A stretch of 64,000 nt of DNA from Streptomyces sp. NBC_00344 (GTDB lineage: Bacteria > Actinomycetota > Actinomycetes > Streptomycetales > Streptomycetaceae), in assembly GCF_036088315.1 (NCBI RefSeq), contig NZ_CP107996.1, positions 6,251,001-6,315,000 on the forward strand, given 5' to 3'. Made by a program: the position numbers and the translations under genes. The notes beneath the pieces are model-generated. The model did no database searches and was not told where the DNA came from. It worked only from the letters and a program-made list of their open reading frames with translations. Every line of letters begins with the position of its first letter. Position 1 is the first letter of the stretch. This document shows, in pieces, positions 8,485 through 16,108 of the stretch.

Positions 8485-8844
8485 GTGACGAGCACGACGA
8501 CCGCAGGGAGCAGCCGTGCCCTCGCTCATCCGAGGCGCGAGGAGATCCGTCTCGAAGGTGTGCTGCACGCGCTCGCCGACCCCATGCGGATGCGTGTCGT
8601 GCGCGAACTGGCCGCGGACGGAAGTGAGATGGCGTGCTCACGCTTTGTCCTGCCGGTCACCAAGTCGACCACCACCCATCACTTCAGGGTGCTGCGCGAG
8701 AGTGGCGTGATCCAGCAGGTCTACCGTGGCACCGCGAAGATGAGCGGGTTGCGCAGGGAGGATCTGGAGGCGCTGTTCCCCGGCCTGCTGGACAGCGTGC
8801 TCGCTGCCGCCGACGGCGAGGCCGGCCGACTCGGCGACGGCTGA
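8485..8844 (+). CDS. ArsR-type winged-helix transcriptional regulator
   Basis: 119 residues, the length of a single winged-helix domain. LHALADPMRMRVVRELA is the ArsR-family first helix, and VTKSTTTHHFRVLRESGVIQQVYRG covers the recognition helix and start of the wing. One cysteine (MACSRF, in the first helix-turn) could be a redox or electrophile sensor, but a metal-binding CVC motif is absent. The GTG start follows a strong AGGGGAG. It is divergent from the old-yellow-enzyme gene with paired TACGA-N6-TCGTA repeats between them, so it probably represses both genes until an electrophile or quinone appears (inference). Confidence 0.9.
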   Translation: MTSTTTAGSSRALAHPRREEIRLEGVLHALADPMRMRVVRELAADGSEMACSRFVLPVTKSTTTHHFRVLRESGVIQQVYRGTAKMSGLRREDLEALFPGLLDSVLAAADGEAGRLGDG

Positions 8845-8882
8845 GCAGCCCCGTCGGCCGCGGCCGGTGACCGGCAGGGGGG

Positions 8883-9533
8883 CTATGCCGGCGGTGGAGT
8901 CCCGGCGAAGTCGTGCCGGCCGTCCTCCGGCGGAGGCTCCGGGGCCGGCGGCACACCGAGATCCCATGCCAGTTCGTACCGCTGGAAGAGCTCCCCGCGC
9001 AGTCGTGAGAGCGGCATCGGTGCGCCCGGCAGCAGCTGTGCGAAGACCGTGCCCATCAGCTGGGCGCGCAGCAGCAGATAGTCGGCGTCCGCATCCTCCG
9101 ATCCGTATGTCTCCACGGTGCTGCGCAGGATCTGTGCCAGCCGCTGCTGCTCGGGACACTGCACGAACCCCTGGGCCTGCAGGATTCCCGCCATGTGGGT
9201 CCGCATCAGGACTGGGTGGGCGATCGCCAGCCCCAGGATCGCGTCGATGGCCCGCGCCATCAGTTCACGTCCGTCGTCGGTGTGCGGCTCACGGGCCAGG
9301 GCCGCGCCGAGTGTGTGATGCATCAGCCGGTGCACGGCGGACTGCAGAAGCTGCCGCTTGCCGGGGAAGTAGTACGAGACCAGGCCACGGGCGGATCCAG
9401 CCCGGTCGGCGATGTCCGCCAGCGTGGTCGCTTCGTAGCCGCGCTCGTCGACAAGATCCACTGTGGCCTGCAGGAGCCGCTCGCGGGAACGTCGCCGCAA
9501 CTCCTCATTGACCGATTGGCTGCGCGGGGACAT
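8883..9533 (-). CDS. TetR family transcriptional regulator
   Basis: 216 residues. The N-terminal helix-turn-helix is RLLQATVDLVDERGYEATTLADIADRAGSARGLVSYYFPGKRQLL, and the rest is an all-helical ligand domain. I start it at ATG 9533, which has AGGAG six bases upstream, and not at the in-frame TTG at 9566 that falls inside the promoter. It converges with the ArsR-type gene and no divergent target is evident, since the next minus-strand gene (HAD protein) lies upstream of its promoter. Nested inverted repeats at 9545-9579 overlap the putative -10, so autorepression is likely. The ligand is unknown. Confidence 0.9.
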   Translation of the reverse strand: MSPRSQSVNEELRRRSRERLLQATVDLVDERGYEATTLADIADRAGSARGLVSYYFPGKRQLLQSAVHRLMHHTLGAALAREPHTDDGRELMARAIDAILGLAIAHPVLMRTHMAGILQAQGFVQCPEQQRLAQILRSTVETYGSEDADADYLLLRAQLMGTVFAQLLPGAPMPLSRLRGELFQRYELAWDLGVPPAPEPPPEDGRHDFAGTPPPA

Positions 9534-9544
9534 GCTTGACTCCT

Positions 9545-9579
9545 GCGTTGACTGGCTCTCAGCCAACTATACTCAACGC
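9545..9579 (-). promoter_or_regulatory. Promoter/operator of the TetR gene with nested inverted repeats
   Basis: Outer arms GCGTTGA/TCAACGC (9545-9551 and 9573-9579) enclose a second inverted repeat TGGCT-GAG-AGCCA. On the minus strand TATAGT at 9566-9571 is a good -10 box. Repeats on the -10 are what a self-repressing TetR protein would use. Confidence 0.5.
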
Positions 9580-9694
9580 ATCCTGCAAAGGGCCCTGTCA
9601 GGGGACTGTCGTGCAGGACTGTGCCCAAACCGGGCGACGCGGGGGATCGTCCGGTTTGGGTGTCCGGCCTGCCCTGCGCCGGGGCCCGGGTCGC

Positions 9695-10390
9695 TCAGCC
9701 GACCAGTTCCAGCACAGGACGCAGCCCGCCGGGCCTTTCCCGGACCGGCAGAGGGTCCACGAAATGCACGGCGCAGCCGAGACCCGCGGCGCCGCCGTCC
9801 GCACGCCGGTCGTCGCCGACCATCAGCACATCGTGCGGATCCCGCCCCAGCGCGTCGCACGCGACGCGGAAGAGCCGCACGTCCGGTTTCTGGATGCCGT
9901 GCTCGTAGGAGAGTGCGTAGTGCTCCACGTAGCGGTCCAGTCCGTGGGCGCGGAAGACCGGCCGGAGATCCCAGCCGATGTTGCTCACCACGGCCACACC
10001 GATTCCCCGGCCGCGCAGCTCCCGCAGCACCTCGACGGCGTCCGGGTACGGGCTCCAGGCATCGGATGCCATGTGGCGGTCGTAAAGAAGGTCGTAGAGC
10101 CCGGGATCGGGCAGAGCCACCTGACGTGCGAGACCCGTGAACGCGGCCCGGTGATGATCCGCGCTCTCGTCGCGCTTCGCCCACAGCCCGGCCAGCTCCG
10201 GCGGAATCCGTTGCGGGGGCGGTCCGCCGGGAAGGGCGCCCGCCGCCGTCAACTCCTGCTCGCAGCGGGTGAATTCACTTTCGCTCAGGACGACCCCCGC
10301 GGTATCGAGGGCGGACCGCAGCCACGCGGCCACCGGATCCGTCCGGCAGAGCGTGCCGGAGAAGTCGAAGAGCACAGCCTTGATGGTCAT
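9695..10390 (-). CDS. HAD superfamily hydrolase-like protein
   Basis: 231 residues with HAD motif I VLFDFSGTL at residues 6-14, motif II VVSNIGW, the lysine motif GIQKPD and motif IV VGDDRRADGGAA. The Rossmann core and C1-type cap are normal, but the second aspartate of DxD is Ser (D-F-S), as in dehalogenases and phosphonatases that lack the phosphatase acid/base residue. So it need not be a phosphatase. It is followed on the same strand, upstream in genome order, by the M56 peptidase gene with a 65-bp gap. The ATG at 10390 gives the family's usual N terminus. Confidence 0.88.
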   Translation of the reverse strand: MTIKAVLFDFSGTLCRTDPVAAWLRSALDTAGVVLSESEFTRCEQELTAAGALPGGPPPQRIPPELAGLWAKRDESADHHRAAFTGLARQVALPDPGLYDLLYDRHMASDAWSPYPDAVEVLRELRGRGIGVAVVSNIGWDLRPVFRAHGLDRYVEHYALSYEHGIQKPDVRLFRVACDALGRDPHDVLMVGDDRRADGGAAGLGCAVHFVDPLPVRERPGGLRPVLELVG

Positions 10391-10455
10391 GACGGCATTC
10401 TTCCGTACCCGCGGTCTCCGCGGCGGCCGTCCGGACAACCGGGCGAGAGCCTGCG

Positions 10456-11391
10456 TCATCCCAGGGCGCGCAGGCCGGGCACGAAGGCAACCAGCAGCGG
10501 TACGACGGGTACCAGCGCGGCTGCGGCGGTGAGCCGCAGCCGCCGGCCCGCTGTCAGCCGGGGGGCGGCGCTCAGCAGCCGGTCGACACGCTGGGGGAGC
10601 TGTGCGTCCGGTGTGGGGCAGGGGCCGAACACCCCACGGTGTTCGTTGAGTTCGACCAGAGCCAGCGCTATGGTCAGCCGCCCGAAACGGCGGGACGCCA
10701 CATCGTCGGCGGCGAGTTCCACCAAGCGGTGCATCTCGTTGCGGAAGGCTGCGAACACCGGAATCTGCGGAAACCCGGCCGCCAGCGCGGCGGAACAGTG
10801 CAGCAGCCAGTCGTGCCTGGCGCGGGCGTGCCCCTGCTCGTGGGCGAGCACCGCGTCCAGCTGGCTGCCCTTCAGGCGGCGCAGGGCCGCCGTGGTGATG
10901 ACCAGCTGAGCCGGGCTGCCCCGCTGCCACCAGGCATCGGGGCGCTCGCCTTCCAGCACGACGAGCCGGTCGCTGCGAGCCTCCTCACCCGGCAACACCG
11001 GTGAGCGCACGACCAGTTCCCTGCGGCTCTGCCGGCGCCTGGTCCTCGCCGCGCGGATCTCACGGGTGAGCATGGCCGCCGTCCAGACCCCGCAGGCCGC
11101 CAGGACCAGCGCAGTGGCGGCAGACCACTGGGCGTACGCGCCGAGCGCGTACGCCTCCACCACGGCTCGCGGTGCGGGCGCGAAGACATTGCCGCGCACC
11201 AGCTGCCAGGCGGCGGCCGCGCTGAACGTCATCGCCAGCGCGAAGCAGAGCAGTACGGCGGCCACCACGCACTGCCACACCCAGAGCGCCACCACCGGCT
11301 CCCGCTCCGGCCACTCGGCGCGCGCCAGAAGCCGCGGAGCCGCGACGGCAGCCACGGCTCCGAGTAGCAACAGCGCTAGGGAGACCACCAT
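10456..11391 (-). CDS. M56 family (BlaR1/MecR1-like) membrane metallopeptidase
   Basis: 311 residues with three N-terminal membrane segments (about 2-18, 35-60, 88-108), a cytoplasmic zinc-protease domain carrying HEQGH at 184-188, and a C-terminal hydrophobic helix (about 289-306). Glu225/Leu-Ala-Ala-Asp (VELAADD) supplies the third zinc ligand region. There is no penicillin-binding sensor domain, as in most Streptomyces M56 proteins. In this family the protease usually cleaves a BlaI/CopY-type repressor encoded next to it; none is visible on either side. It lies 82 bp downstream of the DUF5134 gene and may be cotranscribed with it. Confidence 0.92.
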   Translation of the reverse strand: MVVSLALLLLGAVAAVAAPRLLARAEWPEREPVVALWVWQCVVAAVLLCFALAMTFSAAAAWQLVRGNVFAPAPRAVVEAYALGAYAQWSAATALVLAACGVWTAAMLTREIRAARTRRRQSRRELVVRSPVLPGEEARSDRLVVLEGERPDAWWQRGSPAQLVITTAALRRLKGSQLDAVLAHEQGHARARHDWLLHCSAALAAGFPQIPVFAAFRNEMHRLVELAADDVASRRFGRLTIALALVELNEHRGVFGPCPTPDAQLPQRVDRLLSAAPRLTAGRRLRLTAAAALVPVVPLLVAFVPGLRALG

Positions 11392-11473
11392 GGGTGTCAG
11401 CTTATGAGCGCGGCGTGTCGCCGGGTATGGCCTGGCTCTTCAAGTGACGCACGACACGGCCTGTGTGATGGGG

Positions 11474-12064
11474 TCAGACCGTGAGCAGCATGGCGAACAT
11501 GGCTATGCCCATGGAGAGCCGGCAGGCCAGCGCCAGCTCCGGCCGCGCCCCCCAGCCCGCCGCCCCGGCGCCCGGCGGCCGGGGCGGCGTCGCGGGGCCG
11601 CCTCCCGTGGAGGCCGTCGTCGGTACGGGTATCAGTGCTGCGCCGGCGCGCAGCACGTAGAGGGCGTAGTAGACGAGCAGGACTCCGGTGAGCAGCGGCA
11701 GCCCGCCCGGCGAGTGCTGCGGGTGTCCGTCGTGCGCGCCCCCGGGAGCCATGGTGATGGCCATGTAGACCATGGCCAGGGTTCCGACCAGGTGGTGCAG
11801 ATGGTGCGTGCTGGTGCGGCTCAGCCACAGGGCCCGGAGTGCGCCACCGCCGAACACCGCGACGAAGACCGCCCATCCCCATGCCGGAGGGGTGACCACC
11901 GCGGCGGGCAGCGCCATCGCGGCCATGCCGAACCCCATCACCGCCTCGCCGCCCGCGGCGCTTCGCGCCGCCTTCGAATCGCTGCGCAGCCGCGCCAGAC
12001 AGTAGGCGCCGGTCCCCGCGCTCAACACCATGAGCAACCAGCCGGACATGGCAGGTCCGTGCAC
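11474..12064 (-). CDS. DUF5134 family membrane protein
   Basis: 196 residues with about five hydrophobic helices (5-25, 38-58, 62-80, 88-105, 120-142) and a histidine-rich stretch STHHLHHL plus HDGHPQHS in or beside the membrane, typical of DUF5134. A Pro/Gly linker follows at about 145-170 and a last helix ends the protein. The GTG start at 12064 is preferred to ATG 12049 because GGGGGAGG lies 7 nt before it. The histidines could bind copper or another metal, which would suit proximity to an M56 protease of the CopY/BlaR type, but this is speculative. Confidence 0.85.
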   Translation of the reverse strand: MHGPAMSGWLLMVLSAGTGAYCLARLRSDSKAARSAAGGEAVMGFGMAAMALPAAVVTPPAWGWAVFVAVFGGGALRALWLSRTSTHHLHHLVGTLAMVYMAITMAPGGAHDGHPQHSPGGLPLLTGVLLVYYALYVLRAGAALIPVPTTASTGGGPATPPRPPGAGAAGWGARPELALACRLSMGIAMFAMLLTV

Positions 12065-12273
12065 GGCTCACCTCCCCCTTCGATCCGGCCGGCCCTGCGC
12101 GGACTCACCGTCCTCGCCGGCCGGTGCCGGCTTCCCGACGCATCGATTCCCACGACCGGCGGAGCGCAAGCGAGCGCAGGGGTGTACAGGGGGAGCGCGA
12201 ACCGGCGCGTTATCGTCTGGAGGATCCCCGGCCGGCAGCCGGCCGGGACCCACCCGACGGGAGACCTCACCGC

Positions 12274-12864
12274 ATGGACACCGCCCCCGACCGGCTCACC
12301 TTCCGTGACGCGGTCGACAGCGACGTGCCGGCGCTCGTCGCGCTGATCGAGTCGGCCTACCGCGGGGACGCCAGCCGGGACGGCTGGACGACGGAGGCGG
12401 ACATCCTCGACGGACAGCGCACCGACCCCGAGGGGGTGCGCGCGGTCATCGCGGCTTCCGGCGGACGGCTGCTGGTCGTGGAGAGCGAGGGCCGGCCGGT
12501 GGCCTGCTGCCAGCTGGAACACCGCGGCGACGCCGCCTACTTCGGGATGTTCGCGGTCAGCCCCGACATGCAGGGTGCGGGGCTCGGCAGGCAGATCATC
12601 GGTGAGGCCGAGCGCCGGGTGCGCGAGGAGTGGGGGGTCCGCGAGATGCAGATGACGGTGATCTCGGTACGGAACGACCTCATCGCCTGGTACGAGCGCC
12701 GCGGCTACCGCCGTACGGGCAGGATGACGCCTTTCCCCTACGGCGACGAGCGGTTCGGGATTCCGCTCCGCGACGATCTGCAGTTCGAGTTGCTGGTCAA
12801 GCACCTCGCAGCGGCGCCGCCCGGCCAGGGCGGGCAGCCTCCGCGACCGTCCGCCGGCGAGTGA
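12274..12864 (+). CDS. GNAT family N-acetyltransferase
   Basis: 196 residues with the acetyl-CoA loop V-S-P-x-M-x-G-x-G-x-G (residues about 99-109), preceded by the beta4 strand AYFGMFAV and followed by helix GRQIIGEAERRV; the C-terminal YERRGYRRTG is the standard final GNAT motif. It should transfer an acetyl group from acetyl-CoA to an amine of a small molecule or protein; the acceptor is unknown. ATG follows GGGAGACC. It is divergent from the DUF5134 gene (209 bp between) and convergent with the glycerophosphodiesterase gene. Confidence 0.9.
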   Translation: MDTAPDRLTFRDAVDSDVPALVALIESAYRGDASRDGWTTEADILDGQRTDPEGVRAVIAASGGRLLVVESEGRPVACCQLEHRGDAAYFGMFAVSPDMQGAGLGRQIIGEAERRVREEWGVREMQMTVISVRNDLIAWYERRGYRRTGRMTPFPYGDERFGIPLRDDLQFELLVKHLAAAPPGQGGQPPRPSAGE

Positions 12865-12936
12865 GCCGGGGCTGCCCCGCACCCCCTGGCAGCACACACG
12901 CGGCGGATCCTCCCGCGGAGGGCCACGGGCCGGTCC

Positions 12937-13620
12937 TCAGGCGGTGAACCGCCCGGTGCGGCGGATCTCCGGATAGTCGGTGGTTGCACCATCCAGATCC
13001 AGGGCCCGTACCAGCCGCAGATGATCCTGGGTGTTCACCACCCAGCCGAGGACCTTGAGCCCCTCGGCATGCGCCTTCTCCACGAGCTCCAGGGTGAGCC
13101 TGCGGATATTGAGCGCCACCGTCGCGGCGCCGACGGCCTTGGCGCGGTCCACCACGTCGGCGCCCCAGCGGCTGGCGATCAGCGCCGTCCGCACACCGGG
13201 CACCAGCGAGCCGATCTCCGCGATCGCCTCGTCGTGGAACGACGACACCTCGACCCGGCCGACGAGATCACGCCGCCGCATCACATCGGCGAGCGCCCGC
13301 GCCGCGGCCGCGTCCTTGATCTCCGCCTGGAGCGGTGTGCGCACGGCGTCGAGCACTTCATCGAAGAGGGGGATCCGCTCGCCCTGTCCCGCGTCGAGTT
13401 CACGCAGCTCGGCGAGGGTCTTCTCGGCGATGGCGCCTCTGCCGTCGGTCGTACGGTCCACTTCGGTGTCGTGCATCACGACCAGGGAGCCGTCCTTGCT
13501 CAGATGCAGATCCAGTTCGATGGCGTCCATGCCCGCCTGTTCCGCGCGCACGAAGGACCGCAGGGTGTTCTCCGGCTCGACGCCCATGACCCCGCGATGT
13601 CCGATGATGTGAAGACTCAA
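12937..13620 (-). CDS. Glycerophosphodiester phosphodiesterase
   Basis: 227 residues, a short cytoplasmic GDPD TIM barrel with no signal peptide. Catalytic motifs: GHRG with His8, PENTLRSF, ELDLHLSKDG and MHD with its second catalytic His at about 50, then LQAEIKD as the later metal ligand. It hydrolyses glycerophosphodiesters such as deacylated phospholipids to sn-glycerol-3-phosphate and an alcohol. The start is a TTG preceded by GAGAG, since no ATG or GTG lies closer to the conserved HIIGHRG. Monocistronic, with a 314-bp gap upstream to the DUF6421 operon. Confidence 0.9.
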   Translation of the reverse strand: MSLHIIGHRGVMGVEPENTLRSFVRAEQAGMDAIELDLHLSKDGSLVVMHDTEVDRTTDGRGAIAEKTLAELRELDAGQGERIPLFDEVLDAVRTPLQAEIKDAAAARALADVMRRRDLVGRVEVSSFHDEAIAEIGSLVPGVRTALIASRWGADVVDRAKAVGAATVALNIRRLTLELVEKAHAEGLKVLGWVVNTQDHLRLVRALDLDGATTDYPEIRRTGRFTA

Positions 13621-13934
13621 GGTTCTCTCGCTTCCGTCGACGGCGACTCTCGCGTGGCATAGCTACCCACATGGCATGGCCGCAGCCTAATCGCCCGCCC
13701 TCGCACCGGGCCCCGAGTTGCGCGGCGTGGTGCGTAACCCCGGCCGACCGCGACCAGACCTCGTGCGTAGCGGGCTTCTGGCCGGGTAGAAGCTGCCCTC
13801 GAGAGGTCAGTGGCAGGAAGAATCGCTGCGATCAAGGGGTTCGTGCGGGATAATTTCCTGACGGGTCACTTGAATGAGTGATCTGGTCAGCGATACGGTG
13901 CGTTGACGCTAGGTTCTCCTGTGGAGGAAGTGAC
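13621..13934. other. Intergenic region between glycerophosphodiesterase gene and DUF6421 operon
   Basis: No gene is supported here. It should hold the divergent promoters: a clear plus-strand promoter lies at 13870-13899. TCACT-N6-AGTGA (13866-13881) forms a short inverted repeat over the -35 box. Nothing recognisable was found in the left half, apart from a possible minus-strand promoter near 13657-13672. Confidence 0.5.
13870..13899 (+). promoter_or_regulatory. Promoter of the DUF6421 operon
   Basis: TTGAAT (13870-13875), an 18-bp spacer and TACGGT (13894-13899) give a sigma-70 type promoter, with a start near 13906 and a GGAGGAAG ribosome site before the ATG at 13935. Confidence 0.5.
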
Positions 13935-15335
13935 ATGACGGAAATTCTTGTGCAGGATGCAGTCGACGGAGGTATATCCGGCGCCCGGCGGGTGGTCGAG
14001 CACCCAGCCTGGTCTGTGCTCAAGAATGCCGTCGAGGGGATCCGCCCCTGGCAGTCCAAGGACGGATCCATCGACTTCGACGCGGAGGGGGCGCCCTCCC
14101 GCACGACCGCCGAGGCCGCGGTCGGCCGGGTGAGCGGTGCGGTGGAGGAGCTCTCCCCGATGCTGCCGCACGACGGCGAGTACCACAGTGCGCTCGTCGC
14201 CGATCTTCGCAAGTGGGCGGACGGCGGTTTCGGTGTGCCGGACTTCCTGGACTCGCTGCTCGCCTTCCACCCGGCGGCCCGGCGTGCCGACGGCCTGCAG
14301 CACCTGGTCGTCTTCCCGATGTACACCCAGAACGGCAACCCGGACCGCAACCTGGAAGCGGTCGTGCTGCGTATGGTCTGGCCCGACTGGCTCGCCGAGC
14401 TGGAGGCGACCCGCTACGACAACCCGCTGTTCTGCGGCATCACCTTCGAGGACTTCACCTCGGGTTACGACACCAACTCCGCGGTGCTCTTCCCCGAGAC
14501 CATCGCTGTGCGCGAAGCGCCCGAACGCTTCACCTGGGGCGGGATCTTCTGCGATCGGGAGGCCGCCCGCTTCCGGGCCGTCACCGAGGCGGCCGTGGAC
14601 ATCCTTCGTCTCGAACTTCCCGACGACATCCGGCAGATGGTCGGTGACCAGGAACGCTGCCAGCAGGCCTTCGTGCTCTGGGACATGGTCCACGACCGTA
14701 CCCACAGCCATGGTGACCTGCCGTTCGACCCGTTCATGATCAAGCAGCGCCAGCCGTTCTGGATGTACGGCCTCGAGGAGCTGCGCTGCGACCTCACGGC
14801 GTTCAGGGAGGCCGTGCAGCTCGAGGCCGACGGCTTCGAGCAGGGCCGTGACGTCCAGTACGCCGTGCTCTTCGACCGGATGTTCCGCTTCCCGGTGACC
14901 GGTGAGCGGGTCCGCAACTATGACGGTCTCGGCGGTCAGCTGCTCTTCGCCTACCTCCACCAGCACGATGTGGTGCGCTGGACCGACAGCACCCTGACGA
15001 TCGACTGGGAGCTGGCCCCCCAGGTCACCAACCAGCTCTGCGCCGAGATCGAGGACCTGTACCGGGCGGGAATCGACCGGCCCAAGCTGGTCCACTGGTT
15101 CGCCGCCTACGAGCTGGTCTCCGGCTATCTCGCCCCGCACCCCGGATCGCGCTGGGCCAAGGGCCCGGACGCACTGGATCTGAGCCAGCCGCCGCGTAAA
15201 CTTGTGGACGACGTGCTTCCGGACGAGTTTCCGCTCAGCATGTTCTACGAGGCGCTCTCGAAGAAGCTGAAGAACGTGGTCGCCTCCACCAAGGGGATCA
15301 CAGCGGCAAACGCCCCCGTGCGAGCTGCCGCGTGA
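13935..15335 (+). CDS. DUF6421 family protein
   Basis: 466 residues, soluble, no signal peptide or membrane helix. I recognise the family but no function is known to me. A striking conserved-looking cluster is at 253-261 (H-D-R-T-H-S-H-G-D), three histidines and two aspartates that could bind a metal, followed by the LPFDPFMIKQRQPFWMYGLEELRCDL block. The middle and C-terminal parts are rich in aromatic and acidic residues, as in helical enzymes. It leads an operon with an SDR oxidoreductase (26 bp downstream) and a PLP-dependent lyase, so it probably takes part in the same metabolic conversion. ATG follows GGAGGAAG. Confidence 0.88.
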   Translation: MTEILVQDAVDGGISGARRVVEHPAWSVLKNAVEGIRPWQSKDGSIDFDAEGAPSRTTAEAAVGRVSGAVEELSPMLPHDGEYHSALVADLRKWADGGFGVPDFLDSLLAFHPAARRADGLQHLVVFPMYTQNGNPDRNLEAVVLRMVWPDWLAELEATRYDNPLFCGITFEDFTSGYDTNSAVLFPETIAVREAPERFTWGGIFCDREAARFRAVTEAAVDILRLELPDDIRQMVGDQERCQQAFVLWDMVHDRTHSHGDLPFDPFMIKQRQPFWMYGLEELRCDLTAFREAVQLEADGFEQGRDVQYAVLFDRMFRFPVTGERVRNYDGLGGQLLFAYLHQHDVVRWTDSTLTIDWELAPQVTNQLCAEIEDLYRAGIDRPKLVHWFAAYELVSGYLAPHPGSRWAKGPDALDLSQPPRKLVDDVLPDEFPLSMFYEALSKKLKNVVASTKGITAANAPVRAAA

Positions 15336-15361
15336 GGTCACGTAGCCAGGAGGCGAAGGCG

Positions 15362-16108
15362 ATGGGCAAAGGATCGTTGGACGGCGCCGTGGTCGCTGTG
15401 GCCGGGGCCGCGGGCCCGGCGGGCCGTGCCGCGCTGCTGAAGCTGGCCGAGGCCGGGGCCGTGGTGGTCGCTGCCGACGCCGATGTGGCCAGGCTGGCGG
15501 AGGCGGTCGACGCGGCGAGGTATGCGCACGGCGGCGCCACGGTCACCGGGGAGACGGTCGACCTGCTCGACCTCGAAGCGACGCGCGCCTGGGCCGACAG
15601 CACCGAGAAGGAATTCGGCAGGATCGACGGTCTGGTGCATCTGGTCGGTGGCTGGCGCGGCAGCGCCTCCTTCGTCGAGACGGATCTGCGCGACTGGAGC
15701 AAGCTCGAGAAACTGCTGATCCGTACCGTCCAGCACACGTCGCTCGCCTTCCACGACGGACTGCTGCGCAGCGACCGCGGCCGTTATGTGCTGATCAGCG
15801 CTGCCGGTGCCTCCAAGCCCACCGCCGGCAACGCCGCGTATGCGGCTTCGAAGGCCGCTGCCGAGGCATGGACCCTGGCGCTCGGTGACGCCTTCCGCAA
15901 GGCGGGCGGTGAGGACGGGCCGCGTGCCGCGGCGACCGTGCTGGTGATCAAGGCACTGGTGCACGAAGCGATGCGTGCCGAGCGCCCGAATGCGAAGTTC
16001 TCGGGCTTCACCGATGTCTCGGAGCTGGCTGAGGCCATCACCGGTGTCTGGACGAAGTCCCCCGCGGAAGTGAACGGAAAACGCCTGTGGCTGACCTCCG
16101 CGCCGTGA
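15362..16108 (+). CDS. SDR family oxidoreductase
   Basis: 248 residues. Catalytic Tyr160 and Lys164 (YAASK) and Ser146 are present, so the protein should be active. The dinucleotide-binding loop is a divergent Ala/Gly-rich AGAAGPAG at 14-21 in place of the classical TGxxxGIG, and VHLVGGWRG replaces the usual NNAG. The start at 15362 is set by an AGGAGG 8 nt upstream. It sits between the DUF6421 gene and the PLP-lyase gene, whose start overlaps its end, so the three proteins are likely made together. Substrate unknown; an alcohol/ketone interconversion in the operon's pathway is inferred. Confidence 0.9.
   Translation: MGKGSLDGAVVAVAGAAGPAGRAALLKLAEAGAVVVAADADVARLAEAVDAARYAHGGATVTGETVDLLDLEATRAWADSTEKEFGRIDGLVHLVGGWRGSASFVETDLRDWSKLEKLLIRTVQHTSLAFHDGLLRSDRGRYVLISAAGASKPTAGNAAYAASKAAAEAWTLALGDAFRKAGGEDGPRAAATVLVIKALVHEAMRAERPNAKFSGFTDVSELAEAITGVWTKSPAEVNGKRLWLTSAP

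Noticed and set aside
9533..9566. N-terminal extension of the TetR gene to a TTG codon
   Set aside because: The extension lies in the promoter with its -10 box and inverted repeats, while ATG 9533 has AGGAG at good spacing.
13887..15341. Minus-strand open frame antisense to the DUF6421 gene
   Set aside because: No motif or ribosome site; the plus strand matches DUF6421 over its full length.
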